NCBI GenBank assembly: GCA_000773965.1
Contig: JRUP01000006.1
Location: 1 to 64,000 of the forward strand
From: Enterobacter cancerogenus
GTDB taxonomy: Bacteria > Pseudomonadota > Gammaproteobacteria > Enterobacterales > Enterobacteriaceae
Length of the DNA stretch: 64,000 nt
Direction of reading: 5' to 3'
The position numbers were made by a program, and so were the translations under genes. A model generated the notes under the pieces. It saw only the letters and a list, made by a program, of their open reading frames with translations, was not told the DNA's origin and made no database searches. Below are positions 1 through 8,651 of the stretch, piece by piece. Each line of letters begins with the position of its first letter. Positions within the stretch are counted from its first letter, which is position 1.

Positions 1-515
1 TGCTTTAATCTTTTTGGCGTGATTCCGACACCGACTGAAATCTCTTTAACCGTATTAAACAGTGCATACTCTGCAAACCATTTCCTGTCTTTTGCATATT
101 GCTCATCCGTCGCGCTTTGTCCTGCCCGATCTTTTATACGCACAATACCTTTGCCGGGCAGATTGGCTTCTCCTGCTCCCCCTGCTGAATTGAGTGGCAT
201 TTCCCAACCCAGCACTCGCACTTCCACGTTGTTTTTTCTCGCAACGTCTACGAGTAACTCTCCAATCGAGGGGGCCTGCCCATCGCGGATAAAATACATT
301 GAAGGCTGGAAACCCCAGCAGATGATATCCACTGATTTCTTCGCATTCGCAATGGCGTGATGAACCGCAGCAAAAGCCTTTTCACCATTGACCAGCGGCT
401 TGTAGGTCGCCAGGGCTGGCGGGTATTCCGTGTTCTGAACAAACCAGGGAGAGGTTATCACCCCGTGATCCGCTTCCTGAGGGGCAATAGGGACAACAAA
501 AGGGTTCTGTTTCAT
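1..515 (-). CDS. T6SS phospholipase-D-like effector (Tle5-type), N-terminal part, cut by window edge
   Basis: The frame is open from the ATG at 515 to the window edge (171 codons) and continues outside. The N-terminus has the pattern of the PLD-superfamily T6SS lipases (Tle5/PldA): a short lead, then VDIICWGFQPSMYF at about residues 55-68, then VEVRVLGWEMP. The catalytic HxKxxxxD motifs would lie beyond the edge and cannot be checked. The start overlaps the vgrG stop by one base (TAATG), so translation is probably coupled and the protein is probably VgrG cargo. Family members hydrolyse membrane phospholipids in the periplasm of rival cells. Function is inferred from the N-terminus and the context. 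Confidence 0.72.
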   Translation of the reverse strand, partial: MKQNPFVVPIAPQEADHGVITSPWFVQNTEYPPALATYKPLVNGEKAFAAVHHAIANAKKSVDIICWGFQPSMYFIRDGQAPSIGELLVDVARKNNVEVRVLGWEMPLNSAGGAGEANLPGKGIVRIKDRAGQSATDEQYAKDRKWFAEYALFNTVKEISVGVGITPKRLK

Positions 516-3235
516 TAAGCTTCATCCTTGTCGTTTACATTACCCAAGAGGCGGGCATAAGTCGTACGGTGGGCAGTATGGGTGTCGGGCGTAGTAATGT
601 CTGAACTGGCCATCGACGGATGATGATGGAACCCAAGATTAGCCAGTTTGCCCTGCTCCGGGTTACTGTATGCATCAACGACAGGGATCTGATAACGCAC
701 ACCATTAGCCATTTCCAGGGTGTACTCTCTGGTCACCACTTGATGGTCAATTGGGAGTTGGCCGCTCTTGTCCAATACGCCTGATTTAACCAGCGATCCA
801 TCTGCAAAAAGGGAATATGGCATGCCAGCCCAGCTTATTTCAGGAGCGTTAGGTGCCTGTGGAATATGTAAACGCAGCGATTGTTTTACATTTTCTTGCA
901 GCGCCGGATATTCTGGATGGCTGGCATCCATATTGGCAGGTTCACTGTAAGCAAAGTGGGCTGCTTTAATATTGCAATCACCGTTGGTACCTAATTCAAT
1001 CTTGTACGGGTCAAGGGTAATGTAGGATCCCCCTGCATTCAGAACGATTTTCTTCTTAGCAACAATATGAATTTCATCTTCTGTGCTGGTTATTTCCAGC
1101 CCCTGCCGTGCCAGCAATTGGAGTTGATCATTTTGCGCCTGAATAGTTACGGGGCCTTGGTTAGCGATAAGCTTAATACCTAATTTTCGGACAAACAGGC
1201 TCACTCCATGGCCAACCCCCACAAACAATCGTTTCACAATGCCAATATCAGTATCAGCACCAGCGCTGAACGTGAGATTTTGCCGCGCTGCCAGCTGCAA
1301 ATGCTTACCGCTTGTTAAAGCAATCCCCTCTGGTGCACTCAACACCGCAACGGCCTCTTTCAATTCTTTAATTTGTTCGCGCATGAAAGAAAGCTGCGCC
1401 TCTATTTGTGCTGGTTCCGCTTTCGCAGACTGTGCATCTTTAGAGAGGGAATCCATCTGTTCAGCAGACTGTTTAAGCCTCTCCATTGCCGCCTGCATTT
1501 CCAGTATTGGCCCTAGTGCCTTAGGTTGTTTATCTGCAGAAATAAACAATCCGGCCCCACCCCGCACCGCTATGTGCTTGTCCGTGCGAAGTTCAGCACC
1601 CTCTCCTCTTAGTGTTCCTGAAGCATCTACGTTATGACCAAGATTAAGCTGCGTCTTACCCCCATACTCCGTGCTGAGCTTAATATGCTCCTCACCACGC
1701 TTATCCTCCATGCGCAGCTTGTTCAGTCCGGCGGTACGAATAACGTTGCGGGTGCTGTTTTTCTCGGTAACGTGATCCACATGCCGTGAATCATGCAGCG
1801 CATGAGCGATATAAGGCTGGTCCGGATCTCCCTCACGAAACGCTATTGCCACCTCCGTCCCCTGTATCAGCGGGAAGTGGAAGCCGTACATATCTCCACC
1901 GTAAGGTTTTGCGAGGCGAACGGGCATACTCTCCAAGCCTCGCTCTCTACCCTCCTCGTCCGCATCAAACACCACACGGTATAGCCCGGATGCATCCTGC
2001 CAGGCATAGATGTCGTTGTCTTTCGCACTGGTCACGCGAGCCGTCATGGTACCGCTGACTTTAGGACGAGCAGGCAGTGCGGGGCGCCAGCAAAGCGTCT
2101 CACTGTAAGGCACAGCATTCAGCGTGGCCTGGAAGGCCGAACGTCGGCTCGCACTGACATTGATTTGGGTGATTAAAACGGGGCTCTGCAACTGTGCAGG
2201 CAGCGTGGGTATGCCTGTTTCGGTAACAGATAAAACATGTCCGGGGCTGATAAAAGCATCGTTGCAAATACCGGATATCAGCGTCTGCCGGGCAAGAAAA
2301 CGTTCATGATCGAGACGGGCATAAAAGTTAGCGGTCTCGGTCTCCGGAGTAAACTTATCGCCGCTGTAAGGATGGCGGGGACGATAGTGATAAACCTCCC
2401 CGTAAGAGATATTCTCACCATCACCCCGTGTCATATCGGCCTTCACCGACCGCAGCACGCGCTGTGCCTCACGGTGGTTGTAATCCTTTGCTATCACACC
2501 CGCTTCAACCACGTTGTGGGTCAGATTCAGGTTCCAGATGGATTCCTGAGCTTTGTCTTCCAGACCTGACGGGCTGTTCAGCGGAAGCGACCTCTGATCG
2601 GCATAAGCGCTCTGCGCGTCACCAAAACGGATGACTTCAGTCTGAGTGTCGGGCTGAAGTGTGAAGTAGTAGAAGATGCCAATTTCGGACAATAGACGCT
2701 GAATAAACTTCAGGTCACTCTCCTGATACTGGTTAATCTGCTCTCTTTTGGGGTAGTCATGCTTCAGGCTGAATTCATATTCCCACCCCTGAAAACCATG
2801 CTCATCCAGGATCTGACTGACGACTTCCGGAACGGATTTATTCACAAAGAAACGGTGTGAGCGGAATTGTTTATCCAGAAGCGCAAAGCGGGGTTCAATA
2901 ACGATGAGATAACTGACCTGGTCTGCGGAACCCGTCAGACGCCGGAAGTCGGTGATGTAGCCGTGAACAACCTTCTGCGATTCGGGTTCCAACAGTGAGC
3001 CAGTTCCCATGGTCAGCGTTACCGACTTGCGCAGCATCTGCTCCGGCAAGATGTCTTTATCGGGGCTGGTGAATAGCACGTCATAGTGATAATTCGCGCT
3101 CAGCGCTTCCGTACCGTTCAGACTCTCAACATCAATAACAGCATTGCAGGCGGGAATGTGAAGAGAGTAGCGATTCTGGGTAGATGATAAAACCGATGCT
3201 GCGCTAAGTAACATTTCACTTGGGGTCATTGTCAT
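515..3235 (-). CDS. vgrG: VgrG (TssI) type VI secretion spike protein with C-terminal extension
   Basis: This 906-residue protein forms the trimeric spike at the tip of the T6SS tube. The gp27-like base covers roughly residues 20-380 and the gp5-like OB-fold about 395-480 (GTMTARV to AHALHDSRH). A DUF2345-type beta-helix region and an alanine-rich helical insert (about 590-640) follow. The last ~110 residues (ISWAGMPYSLFADGSLV onward) look like the transthyretin-like adaptor that docks effectors in other VgrGs. ATG codons lie at 3235 and 3229; the GGAG upstream is better spaced for 3229. The next gene (the PLD effector) starts on its stop codon, which suggests a dedicated spike-cargo pair. 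Confidence 0.95.
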   Translation of the reverse strand: MTMTPSEMLLSAASVLSSTQNRYSLHIPACNAVIDVESLNGTEALSANYHYDVLFTSPDKDILPEQMLRKSVTLTMGTGSLLEPESQKVVHGYITDFRRLTGSADQVSYLIVIEPRFALLDKQFRSHRFFVNKSVPEVVSQILDEHGFQGWEYEFSLKHDYPKREQINQYQESDLKFIQRLLSEIGIFYYFTLQPDTQTEVIRFGDAQSAYADQRSLPLNSPSGLEDKAQESIWNLNLTHNVVEAGVIAKDYNHREAQRVLRSVKADMTRGDGENISYGEVYHYRPRHPYSGDKFTPETETANFYARLDHERFLARQTLISGICNDAFISPGHVLSVTETGIPTLPAQLQSPVLITQINVSASRRSAFQATLNAVPYSETLCWRPALPARPKVSGTMTARVTSAKDNDIYAWQDASGLYRVVFDADEEGRERGLESMPVRLAKPYGGDMYGFHFPLIQGTEVAIAFREGDPDQPYIAHALHDSRHVDHVTEKNSTRNVIRTAGLNKLRMEDKRGEEHIKLSTEYGGKTQLNLGHNVDASGTLRGEGAELRTDKHIAVRGGAGLFISADKQPKALGPILEMQAAMERLKQSAEQMDSLSKDAQSAKAEPAQIEAQLSFMREQIKELKEAVAVLSAPEGIALTSGKHLQLAARQNLTFSAGADTDIGIVKRLFVGVGHGVSLFVRKLGIKLIANQGPVTIQAQNDQLQLLARQGLEITSTEDEIHIVAKKKIVLNAGGSYITLDPYKIELGTNGDCNIKAAHFAYSEPANMDASHPEYPALQENVKQSLRLHIPQAPNAPEISWAGMPYSLFADGSLVKSGVLDKSGQLPIDHQVVTREYTLEMANGVRYQIPVVDAYSNPEQGKLANLGFHHHPSMASSDITTPDTHTAHRTTYARLLGNVNDKDEA

Positions 3236-3338
3236 TCGCTCCGTGATGACGGATGGTTCAATCCCTTTCAGGAATGCGGGTTAGATAAGTACTCAGTGTA
3301 TTGAGTTGAAACGGTCAGGCATTTAATGAAATAAAACG

Positions 3339-3770
3339 CTAATATCCGCGGCCTATGTAATAGGTGATTTCGTTTCGCTGAAGGGGAGCGCTGATAACGC
3401 CCGTGTTGTAAGCTTTAAAAGCCACAGAGAATTTCCGAATCGGTTTACGTTTAGTCTGTGTCGTCAGACCAAACTGAGCCACATGAACAATTTCTGAACT
3501 GCTGGCGATGTCCTCAGTCAGGCAGAGAAGCAGACTGTTATCAGTTCTGTATTCAGCTATTTCTGGCTGCTGAGCAGAGTCCCAACTTCCTCTTTCAAAG
3601 AGGTCAAAGTATGAAAGTGAATAATCATCAGGTTTTAATACAGTGAAGCATATGCGGCCATCAACTTTGCTGACCAATGTTTTCTGAGAAAGTGTGAATT
3701 TATCACCAATACAGCCTGACAATAAAAACATCATGAGTAAAGGGGCGTTTTTTAATATCAATGACACACC
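3339..3770 (-). CDS. putative periplasmic lipoprotein, T6SS immunity-like (paralogue 1)
   Basis: This is one of three related small lipoproteins between the putative metallopeptidase effector and vgrG. A GTG at 3770 gives a compact lipoprotein signal (MSLILKNAPLLMMFLLSGC) with lipobox LSGC. The same frame is open up to a TTG at 3839 that overlaps the previous stop by 4 bp, but that start would give an atypical ~40-residue leader, so the start is uncertain. The mature part shares CIGDKxT, a cysteine-containing strand (ICFTVLKPDDYS) and a YYIGRGY end with paralogue 2. It resembles the lipoproteins annotated as putative T6SS immunity in enterobacteria. Its cognate toxin is unknown; protection against the PLD or the metallopeptidase is inference. 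Confidence 0.65.
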   Translation of the reverse strand, partial: GVSLILKNAPLLMMFLLSGCIGDKFTLSQKTLVSKVDGRICFTVLKPDDYSLSYFDLFERGSWDSAQQPEIAEYRTDNSLLLCLTEDIASSSEIVHVAQFGLTTQTKRKPIRKFSVAFKAYNTGVISAPLQRNEITYYIGRGY

Positions 3771-3835
3771 TGAAAATAATTGCCTTTCTCTTAATGCATT
3801 ATAGAAACTTGATGGGATTAAGTATTTACAATAAA

Positions 3836-4282
3836 TCAAATTCTTCTACCAAGATAATGTACAACCTCATCCTGTTGCAATGGAATATTCACAAAAGCTC
3901 CATCTTTAAATTCCATCGCAGTGGAGAAAATCCTTAGATTCTGACGATTTTTACTCTGTTTTAGAACAAACATTACAATATATTTCCCCTTAATTAAATT
4001 CATGGAAGTAAAATCGCTTAAGCATATACACTCATTATTGACCACCTCCACAGCATCCCTCCCCACAAACTCTCTATTTTCGCTTTGCCCCCGCTTAAAA
4101 ATTGTTACATTTCCTACAGTAACATCATCGGCGCGCCTGACTTTAAAACATACTTTATTTCCTTTACTTTCAACCTTAGCCACTTCAGAAAACGTGACCT
4201 TTTCTCCAATACAACCAGTTATGATAAATGCAACAATCATAGGCAACCAATTTACTCTTGGGATAAAATCATCCTTCAACAT
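3836..4282 (-). CDS. putative periplasmic lipoprotein, T6SS immunity-like (paralogue 2)
   Basis: This 148-residue protein starts at ATG 4282, preceded by GAGG six bases upstream. The signal peptide MLKDDFIPRVNWLPMIVAF ends in lipobox ITGC. The mature protein begins CIGEKVTFSEVAKVESKG and ends HYLGRRI, close in layout to paralogue 1 (CIGDKFTLS... YYIGRGY). It is probably anchored in a membrane facing the periplasm, where it could neutralise an incoming effector. The stop overlaps the longest possible frame of paralogue 1. The local sequence is clearly more AT-rich than the core T6SS genes, as is usual for effector/immunity islands. The role is inferred from family resemblance and position. Confidence 0.7.
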   Translation of the reverse strand: MLKDDFIPRVNWLPMIVAFIITGCIGEKVTFSEVAKVESKGNKVCFKVRRADDVTVGNVTIFKRGQSENREFVGRDAVEVVNNECICLSDFTSMNLIKGKYIVMFVLKQSKNRQNLRIFSTAMEFKDGAFVNIPLQQDEVVHYLGRRI

Positions 4283-4383
4283 GGAAAACCTCAGAGAACA
4301 CATCTATACCTTTCATCGAGAACAGGCTGGGTGCGTTCGTTTGCTAACGATATTTAAAAATCCGTTTTTCCGTCAACATAATC

Positions 4384-4821
4384 TCACTCAGAGATGAAGC
4401 TTGGGAAATAATCTTCTCTTTTTAATGGAAAATTATAGACCCGACTATTCTTCAACCTTATGGCCGCTACTTTTCTAAAGGATGGAAGTGTTTCCAGCCT
4501 GGACAATAGACCATAATGAATAATATATTCTTTTTTTTCTGATGCAGGCAACCAGGGTAATGGCATGCAACGTTTATTATTTACTGCTATTAACTCGCTG
4601 CCATCGATTGTTTTCCTAAGCCCTGAGCCACCTTTATTTTTTATTGAAATCACACTGAAATAATACGCTTTATTTTGGGGTATATTTATACATAGCATAT
4701 CATCAATAACGCTCATATCGGCATCGCGTTCAAAATCGACAGGATCTTCTCCCAAAGTACACCCGACTATAGCGAAGCATGTGAATATGCCGATGAAATA
4801 TAATTTCATAAATTTCACCAT
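4384..4821 (-). CDS. putative periplasmic lipoprotein, T6SS immunity-like (divergent paralogue 3)
   Basis: This 145-residue lipoprotein has signal MVKFMKLYFIGIFTCFAIVG and lipobox IVGC. Its body is diverged from the two paralogues downstream but has the same length and layout (a Cys-containing strand DMLCINIPQNK, a second Cys in KRCMPLPW, and a basic C-terminal strand). The ATG at 4821 lies inside the end of the putative metallopeptidase gene (7-bp overlap). Its leader, GAGAGGTTTTCC before ATG, is almost identical to that of paralogue 2, which supports duplication of the unit. The overlap makes it the best candidate immunity protein for that effector. Inference only. Confidence 0.7.
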   Translation of the reverse strand: MVKFMKLYFIGIFTCFAIVGCTLGEDPVDFERDADMSVIDDMLCINIPQNKAYYFSVISIKNKGGSGLRKTIDGSELIAVNNKRCMPLPWLPASEKKEYIIHYGLLSRLETLPSFRKVAAIRLKNSRVYNFPLKREDYFPSFISE

Positions 4822-5384
4822 GGAAAACCTCTCAATGCTTTCATATAAGCTAAACAGGCTTCAGGCTCACTCAATGCTCTAACAGATTTGACATAGTCAT
4901 ACAACCTTAACTCATTCCATCGACCAAATCCCCACTCAGTAAGAATATAGTTATCAGCAATTATTTGAGCCTGTTGCTCCATCGAGTATTCACTCAATAG
5001 TCGGCCGTCAAGATCATAAGCATATGTAGCTATAAAACTGAGCATACCGCGACAAATAACGCACATTCCTTTTTCACGTTGCCAGACATGGCTGAGTTCA
5101 TGAATGAAAGTTTGTAGATCTATAATGTTACTTTGTAACCGGTCGGAGAAATCATCCTTGTATAACGACGTTCTGTAATAAATTTCGCCATTTGGTGTCA
5201 TGGCTACGCCATCACTTTGAAGGCCAAAGGGAAGATAGCTGTCGTGATGTATCCATACTTTAGAATAAGTAATCTTATCGCCAAATACTTTCTTAGCGAG
5301 GTGAATTTCACCTGCAGTCATCAAACGCAAGCCACCGTCTTTGATAGCAGCATCTTTACCTGAATTCGCGCTGCTCGTTTTCAT
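4815..5384 (-). CDS. putative zinc metallopeptidase-type T6SS effector (HExxH)
   Basis: This 189-residue protein has a zincin motif HELSHVWQ at residues 95-102; the His pair and Glu fit a catalytic zinc site. It resembles the stand-alone or VgrG-linked metallopeptidase domains (TAGEIHLAKKVFGDKITYSKV, then LPFGLQ and MTPNGEIYY) found in T6SS vgrG islands. No signal peptide, PAAR or MIX motif is visible, so delivery would be as Hcp or VgrG cargo. The ATG at 5384 overlaps the clpV stop by 4 bp, and its own end overlaps the following lipoprotein gene. It is thus embedded between core and accessory genes. The target (peptidoglycan or protein) cannot be read from sequence. Confidence 0.7.
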   Translation of the reverse strand: MKTSSANSGKDAAIKDGGLRLMTAGEIHLAKKVFGDKITYSKVWIHHDSYLPFGLQSDGVAMTPNGEIYYRTSLYKDDFSDRLQSNIIDLQTFIHELSHVWQREKGMCVICRGMLSFIATYAYDLDGRLLSEYSMEQQAQIIADNYILTEWGFGRWNELRLYDYVKSVRALSEPEACLAYMKALRGFPW

Positions 5385-8002
5385 TCCTCAAACTCCATGA
5401 GCACGCCCTCCACATCATCCCAGTCCAGACTGAGACTACCAGGCAACTGCCCCTTAACTTGATATTGCAAAAGCTGCTGACTAAGCACCGGTAAAATCTG
5501 CTGGTTGAGCAGGCTGTCGACGTTGCGTGCGCCGGTGTCCGGCAGCAGGCATGCGGCGGTCAGGGCGTCGTACAGCGCCGCTGAAATTTCTGTTGCCAGG
5601 CCGTAGTGACGCTGTAGCCGTTGACTGACCTGGCCAAGCTTCATTTCTACGATGGTGCGCATCGCCTCAGCAGCCAGTGGGCGGTAAATCACCGTCTGGA
5701 AGCGCGCCAGCAGCGCGGGCTGGAAATGGTCGCGGATAACCGGGCGCAGCAGTTCCTGCAGGTCAGCGTCACTGGCGTCCGGCTGTTCGTCCAGTTTCTG
5801 CATCAACGCGTCGCTGCCGAGGTTAGAGGTCATCAGGATAACGGTGTTGCGGAAGTCAATCTCCCGCCCCTCGCCGTCGCGCATAAAGCCCCGATCGAAC
5901 ACTTGGTAGAACAGGTTAATCACGTCGCGGTGCGCCTTCTCCACCTCGTCAAGCAGTACCACGCTGTATGGACGTTTGCGCACCGCCTCGGTCAGCACGC
6001 CGCCCTGACCGTAGCCCACGTAGCCCGGCGGCGAGCCCTTGAGCTGGCTCACGGTGTGCGCCTCCTGATACTCGGAGAGATTGATGATAATCAGCGATTT
6101 CTCGCCGCCGTACAGGGTATCAGCCAGCGCCAGCGCGGTTTCAGTTTTACCCGTACCGCTGGTGCCGACTAGCAGGAACACGCCCTGCGGCCCGTTCTCG
6201 GCGGTCAGGCCGGTTTTCGACGCGCGCAGGCGCTGTGCAATGGCGGTCAGCGCCACCGGCTGCCCCACCACGCGCGCCTCCAGCGCCTTCTCCAGTGTCA
6301 GCAGCCCCGTCTGCTCGTCCTTCATTAAGGAAGAGAGCGGCACGCCAGTCCAGTCGGCAATCACGCCCGCCACCGTGCGCGCGTCCACGTCCAGCGTCAT
6401 CAGCGGCTCGCCCTGCTGCAGCGCATGAAGAGCGGACTGAAGTTCAGCGCGGCGCACCTGCTGAGAAGCATCCTGCCGGCTGAGAAGCAGCGTCTCCGTC
6501 AGCTCACGCTCGGCCACCCAGCTCAGCTCCAGCTGTTCGAGACGTTCATCCGCGGTGGCCAGTTCTTTCAGAATGTCATGCATGCGCGCCTCCTGAACGG
6601 TGCCGCCCAGCGCTTGATCATCCAGGATAGCGCGCTTCTCAATATTCAGGGCATCGGTGCGGGCACGCAGTTGCGTGATAGCTTCCGGCACCGTGTCCTG
6701 GCTCATGCGCACGCGCGCGCTCGCGGTGTCGAGCAGGTCCACCGCCTTGTCCGGCAGCTGGCGTCCGGTCAGGTAGCGGCGGGACAGCGTCACGGCGGCG
6801 CGCACGGCTTCATCAGTGATGTGCACGCCGTGGTGCTGAGCGTAGCGCGACTTCAGGCCACGCAGCATCAGGCAGGCGGTCTCGTCGTCCGGCTCATCAA
6901 CTTTCACCATCTGGAAGCGGCGCTCCAGTGCGGCATCCTTCTCGAAGTACTGCTTGTACTCGCTCCAGGTCGTGGCGGCGATGGTGCGCAGTTCACCGCG
7001 CGCCAGTGCGGGCTTCAGCAGGTTAGCTGCATCCGCGCCGCCTGCCTGATTGCCCGCGCCGATGATGGTGTGGGCCTCGTCGATGAACAGCAGCACCGGC
7101 TGCTCAGCCTGCTGCACCTCAGTAATGATGTTCTTCAGGCGCTGCTCAAACTCACCCTTCACGCCCGCGCCCGCCTGCAACATGCCAAGATCCAGGGTGC
7201 GCACGCTGACCGTGCTCAGGCTGGCTGGCACGTAACCTTCCGCAATGCGCAGCGCCAGCCCCTCGACCAGCGCGGTTTTGCCCACGCCTGGTTCGCCCAC
7301 CAGAATCGGGTTGTTCTTGCGGCGACGCGAGAGGATGTCCACCATCTGGCGGATTTCATTATCGCGCCCGTACACCGGGTCAATCTTCCCGTCCCGCGCG
7401 TCAGCGGTAACGTCGCGGGTGAAGCGGGACAGCGCCTCAGCGGTGGTAGCATGCGCAGCGCCCGCCAGCGCAGGTGGTTCGCCCTCCTCTGCGTTCAGGC
7501 TCCGCAGAGGTTCGTTCGGCTGCAGCGCGTCCGGGCGTTCGTCCGACTGCGCGTCCAGCAGCGGGCGCAGCGCCGTCATCTGGCGCGGGCTTAGCGTCAG
7601 CAGCGGCCAAAGCGCATCACAACGGGTTATAGAGTGGTTCCCCATTATTGCTGTCAGCAAGTGCACGCTACGGATGCGCTCCTCACCGTCCACCGAGGCC
7701 GCCAGCCAGGCCTCCTTCAGCAGGTGGTGCAGGCGAGCCGAAAGATCCGGGCGGCTGCGCACCAGGCGAGGCTGAGCATCCAGAAAGCTCAGCAGCCCCT
7801 GCCAGACGCTGTCCATATCCCACTCATAGCGGCGCGCCATCACTGTGATATCGCCCTCTCCCTGCTCCAGAAGCTTCAGCAGCCAGTGCTCGGGGAATAT
7901 TTCCGCGTGCGCGCGGGTCTGGCACAGTGAGGCGGCGGCCTCCAGCGCGCGGGCGCAGAAGGGGTTAAGACGGCGCAGCAGCGCTGCAGACTGGTGTTCC
8001 AT
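5381..8002 (-). CDS. clpV: ClpV (TssH), T6SS sheath-recycling AAA+ ATPase
   Basis: ClpV is the cytoplasmic hexameric unfoldase that disassembles contracted TssB/TssC sheath. I place the start at ATG 8002 (873 residues): the protein then begins [16 protein letters not shown] as in the family, and GGAGAG lies 7 bases upstream. The same frame stays open for 39 codons further, but that extension is not ClpV-like. Visible parts are the Clp-N repeat domain (about 10-150), AAA1 with Walker A GEPGVGKT at about 236-243 and Walker B LLFIDEAH, a middle coiled coil, and AAA2 with GTSGTGKT and [11 protein letters not shown]. It lies 153 bp after hcp and overlaps the putative effector gene. Confidence 0.96.
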   Translation of the reverse strand: MEHQSAALLRRLNPFCARALEAAASLCQTRAHAEIFPEHWLLKLLEQGEGDITVMARRYEWDMDSVWQGLLSFLDAQPRLVRSRPDLSARLHHLLKEAWLAASVDGEERIRSVHLLTAIMGNHSITRCDALWPLLTLSPRQMTALRPLLDAQSDERPDALQPNEPLRSLNAEEGEPPALAGAAHATTAEALSRFTRDVTADARDGKIDPVYGRDNEIRQMVDILSRRRKNNPILVGEPGVGKTALVEGLALRIAEGYVPASLSTVSVRTLDLGMLQAGAGVKGEFEQRLKNIITEVQQAEQPVLLFIDEAHTIIGAGNQAGGADAANLLKPALARGELRTIAATTWSEYKQYFEKDAALERRFQMVKVDEPDDETACLMLRGLKSRYAQHHGVHITDEAVRAAVTLSRRYLTGRQLPDKAVDLLDTASARVRMSQDTVPEAITQLRARTDALNIEKRAILDDQALGGTVQEARMHDILKELATADERLEQLELSWVAERELTETLLLSRQDASQQVRRAELQSALHALQQGEPLMTLDVDARTVAGVIADWTGVPLSSLMKDEQTGLLTLEKALEARVVGQPVALTAIAQRLRASKTGLTAENGPQGVFLLVGTSGTGKTETALALADTLYGGEKSLIIINLSEYQEAHTVSQLKGSPPGYVGYGQGGVLTEAVRKRPYSVVLLDEVEKAHRDVINLFYQVFDRGFMRDGEGREIDFRNTVILMTSNLGSDALMQKLDEQPDASDADLQELLRPVIRDHFQPALLARFQTVIYRPLAAEAMRTIVEMKLGQVSQRLQRHYGLATEISAALYDALTAACLLPDTGARNVDSLLNQQILPVLSQQLLQYQVKGQLPGSLSLDWDDVEGVLMEFEE

Positions 8003-8155
8003 TGGTATTCTCTCCGTTGCTGGCACGCTACCGCCCCTGGCCGTAAACCGAGGCCCATAAGGTCTGTAGTATCTGCACATCAGTGTGTTTTTCAGGCGTG
8101 CACCCGCGCGCAGGCGCACGCCTGAAAAAGCGGACGGCGAACCGTCCGCACGGAC

Positions 8156-8647
8156 TTACGCGGTGGCGCGTTCGTTCCAGGAATCGGAATGAATGATGTT
8201 GCCGTCCTTGTAGGTCCAGGTGATTTTTTCGTAGCGCAGCTCAATCATCTCCAGATGGTTGTGCTTCTCTTTGGAAGGATCCTTAATGTCGTGCATGACA
8301 GGATTCACCTTCACCACCTTCACGTTCTCAAGCCTGGTGTTGAAGTACTCGACTTCCTGTCCTGCGTCGCTGATGCGATACCACTTGAACTCCGCCGACT
8401 TCAGGGTCTGACCAGTTGTCACGGCCTTGTAGAGGTACGGGCTCGACGCGTCGATTTCCTTGGTGAACAGGAACGGCGTGTGAATGCGGGTGCCGGTCAG
8501 CTTGCCGGTGTTGTTGTCGGTCGGGATGTACAGGTTATGCTCCTGTGCCACCACCTCAATGCTGCCCTCGCGGTCCTGCACGTCTACTGAACCCTTGATG
8601 TCCGCGCCGCCGTCGTCCTTCAGCCACAGATAAACTGGAATTGCCAT
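8156..8647 (-). CDS. hcp: Hcp (TssD), T6SS inner tube protein
   Basis: This 163-residue Hcp forms the hexameric ring stacks of the T6SS tube. It begins MAIPVYLWLKDDGGADIKGS and has the typical beta-barrel pattern (IEVVAQEHNLYIPTD, HTPFLFTKEIDASSPYL, YRISDAGQEVEYF, MIELRYEKITWTYKDGN). ATG 8647 is preceded by AAGGAG at good distance; a longer frame to 8770 has no family-like sequence. The gene starts 4 bp after the OmpA-domain gene. The 153-bp gap before clpV is the largest inside the core operon and could hold a processing or terminator element, but I see no clear hairpin. Confidence 0.95.
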   Translation of the reverse strand: MAIPVYLWLKDDGGADIKGSVDVQDREGSIEVVAQEHNLYIPTDNNTGKLTGTRIHTPFLFTKEIDASSPYLYKAVTTGQTLKSAEFKWYRISDAGQEVEYFNTRLENVKVVKVNPVMHDIKDPSKEKHNHLEMIELRYEKITWTYKDGNIIHSDSWNERATA

Positions 8648-8651
8648 GTTG

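Noticed and set aside
6425-7594. 389-residue plus-strand ORF
   Set aside because: Antisense shadow of clpV caused by high GC at codon position 3; the minus strand encodes complete AAA+ motifs.
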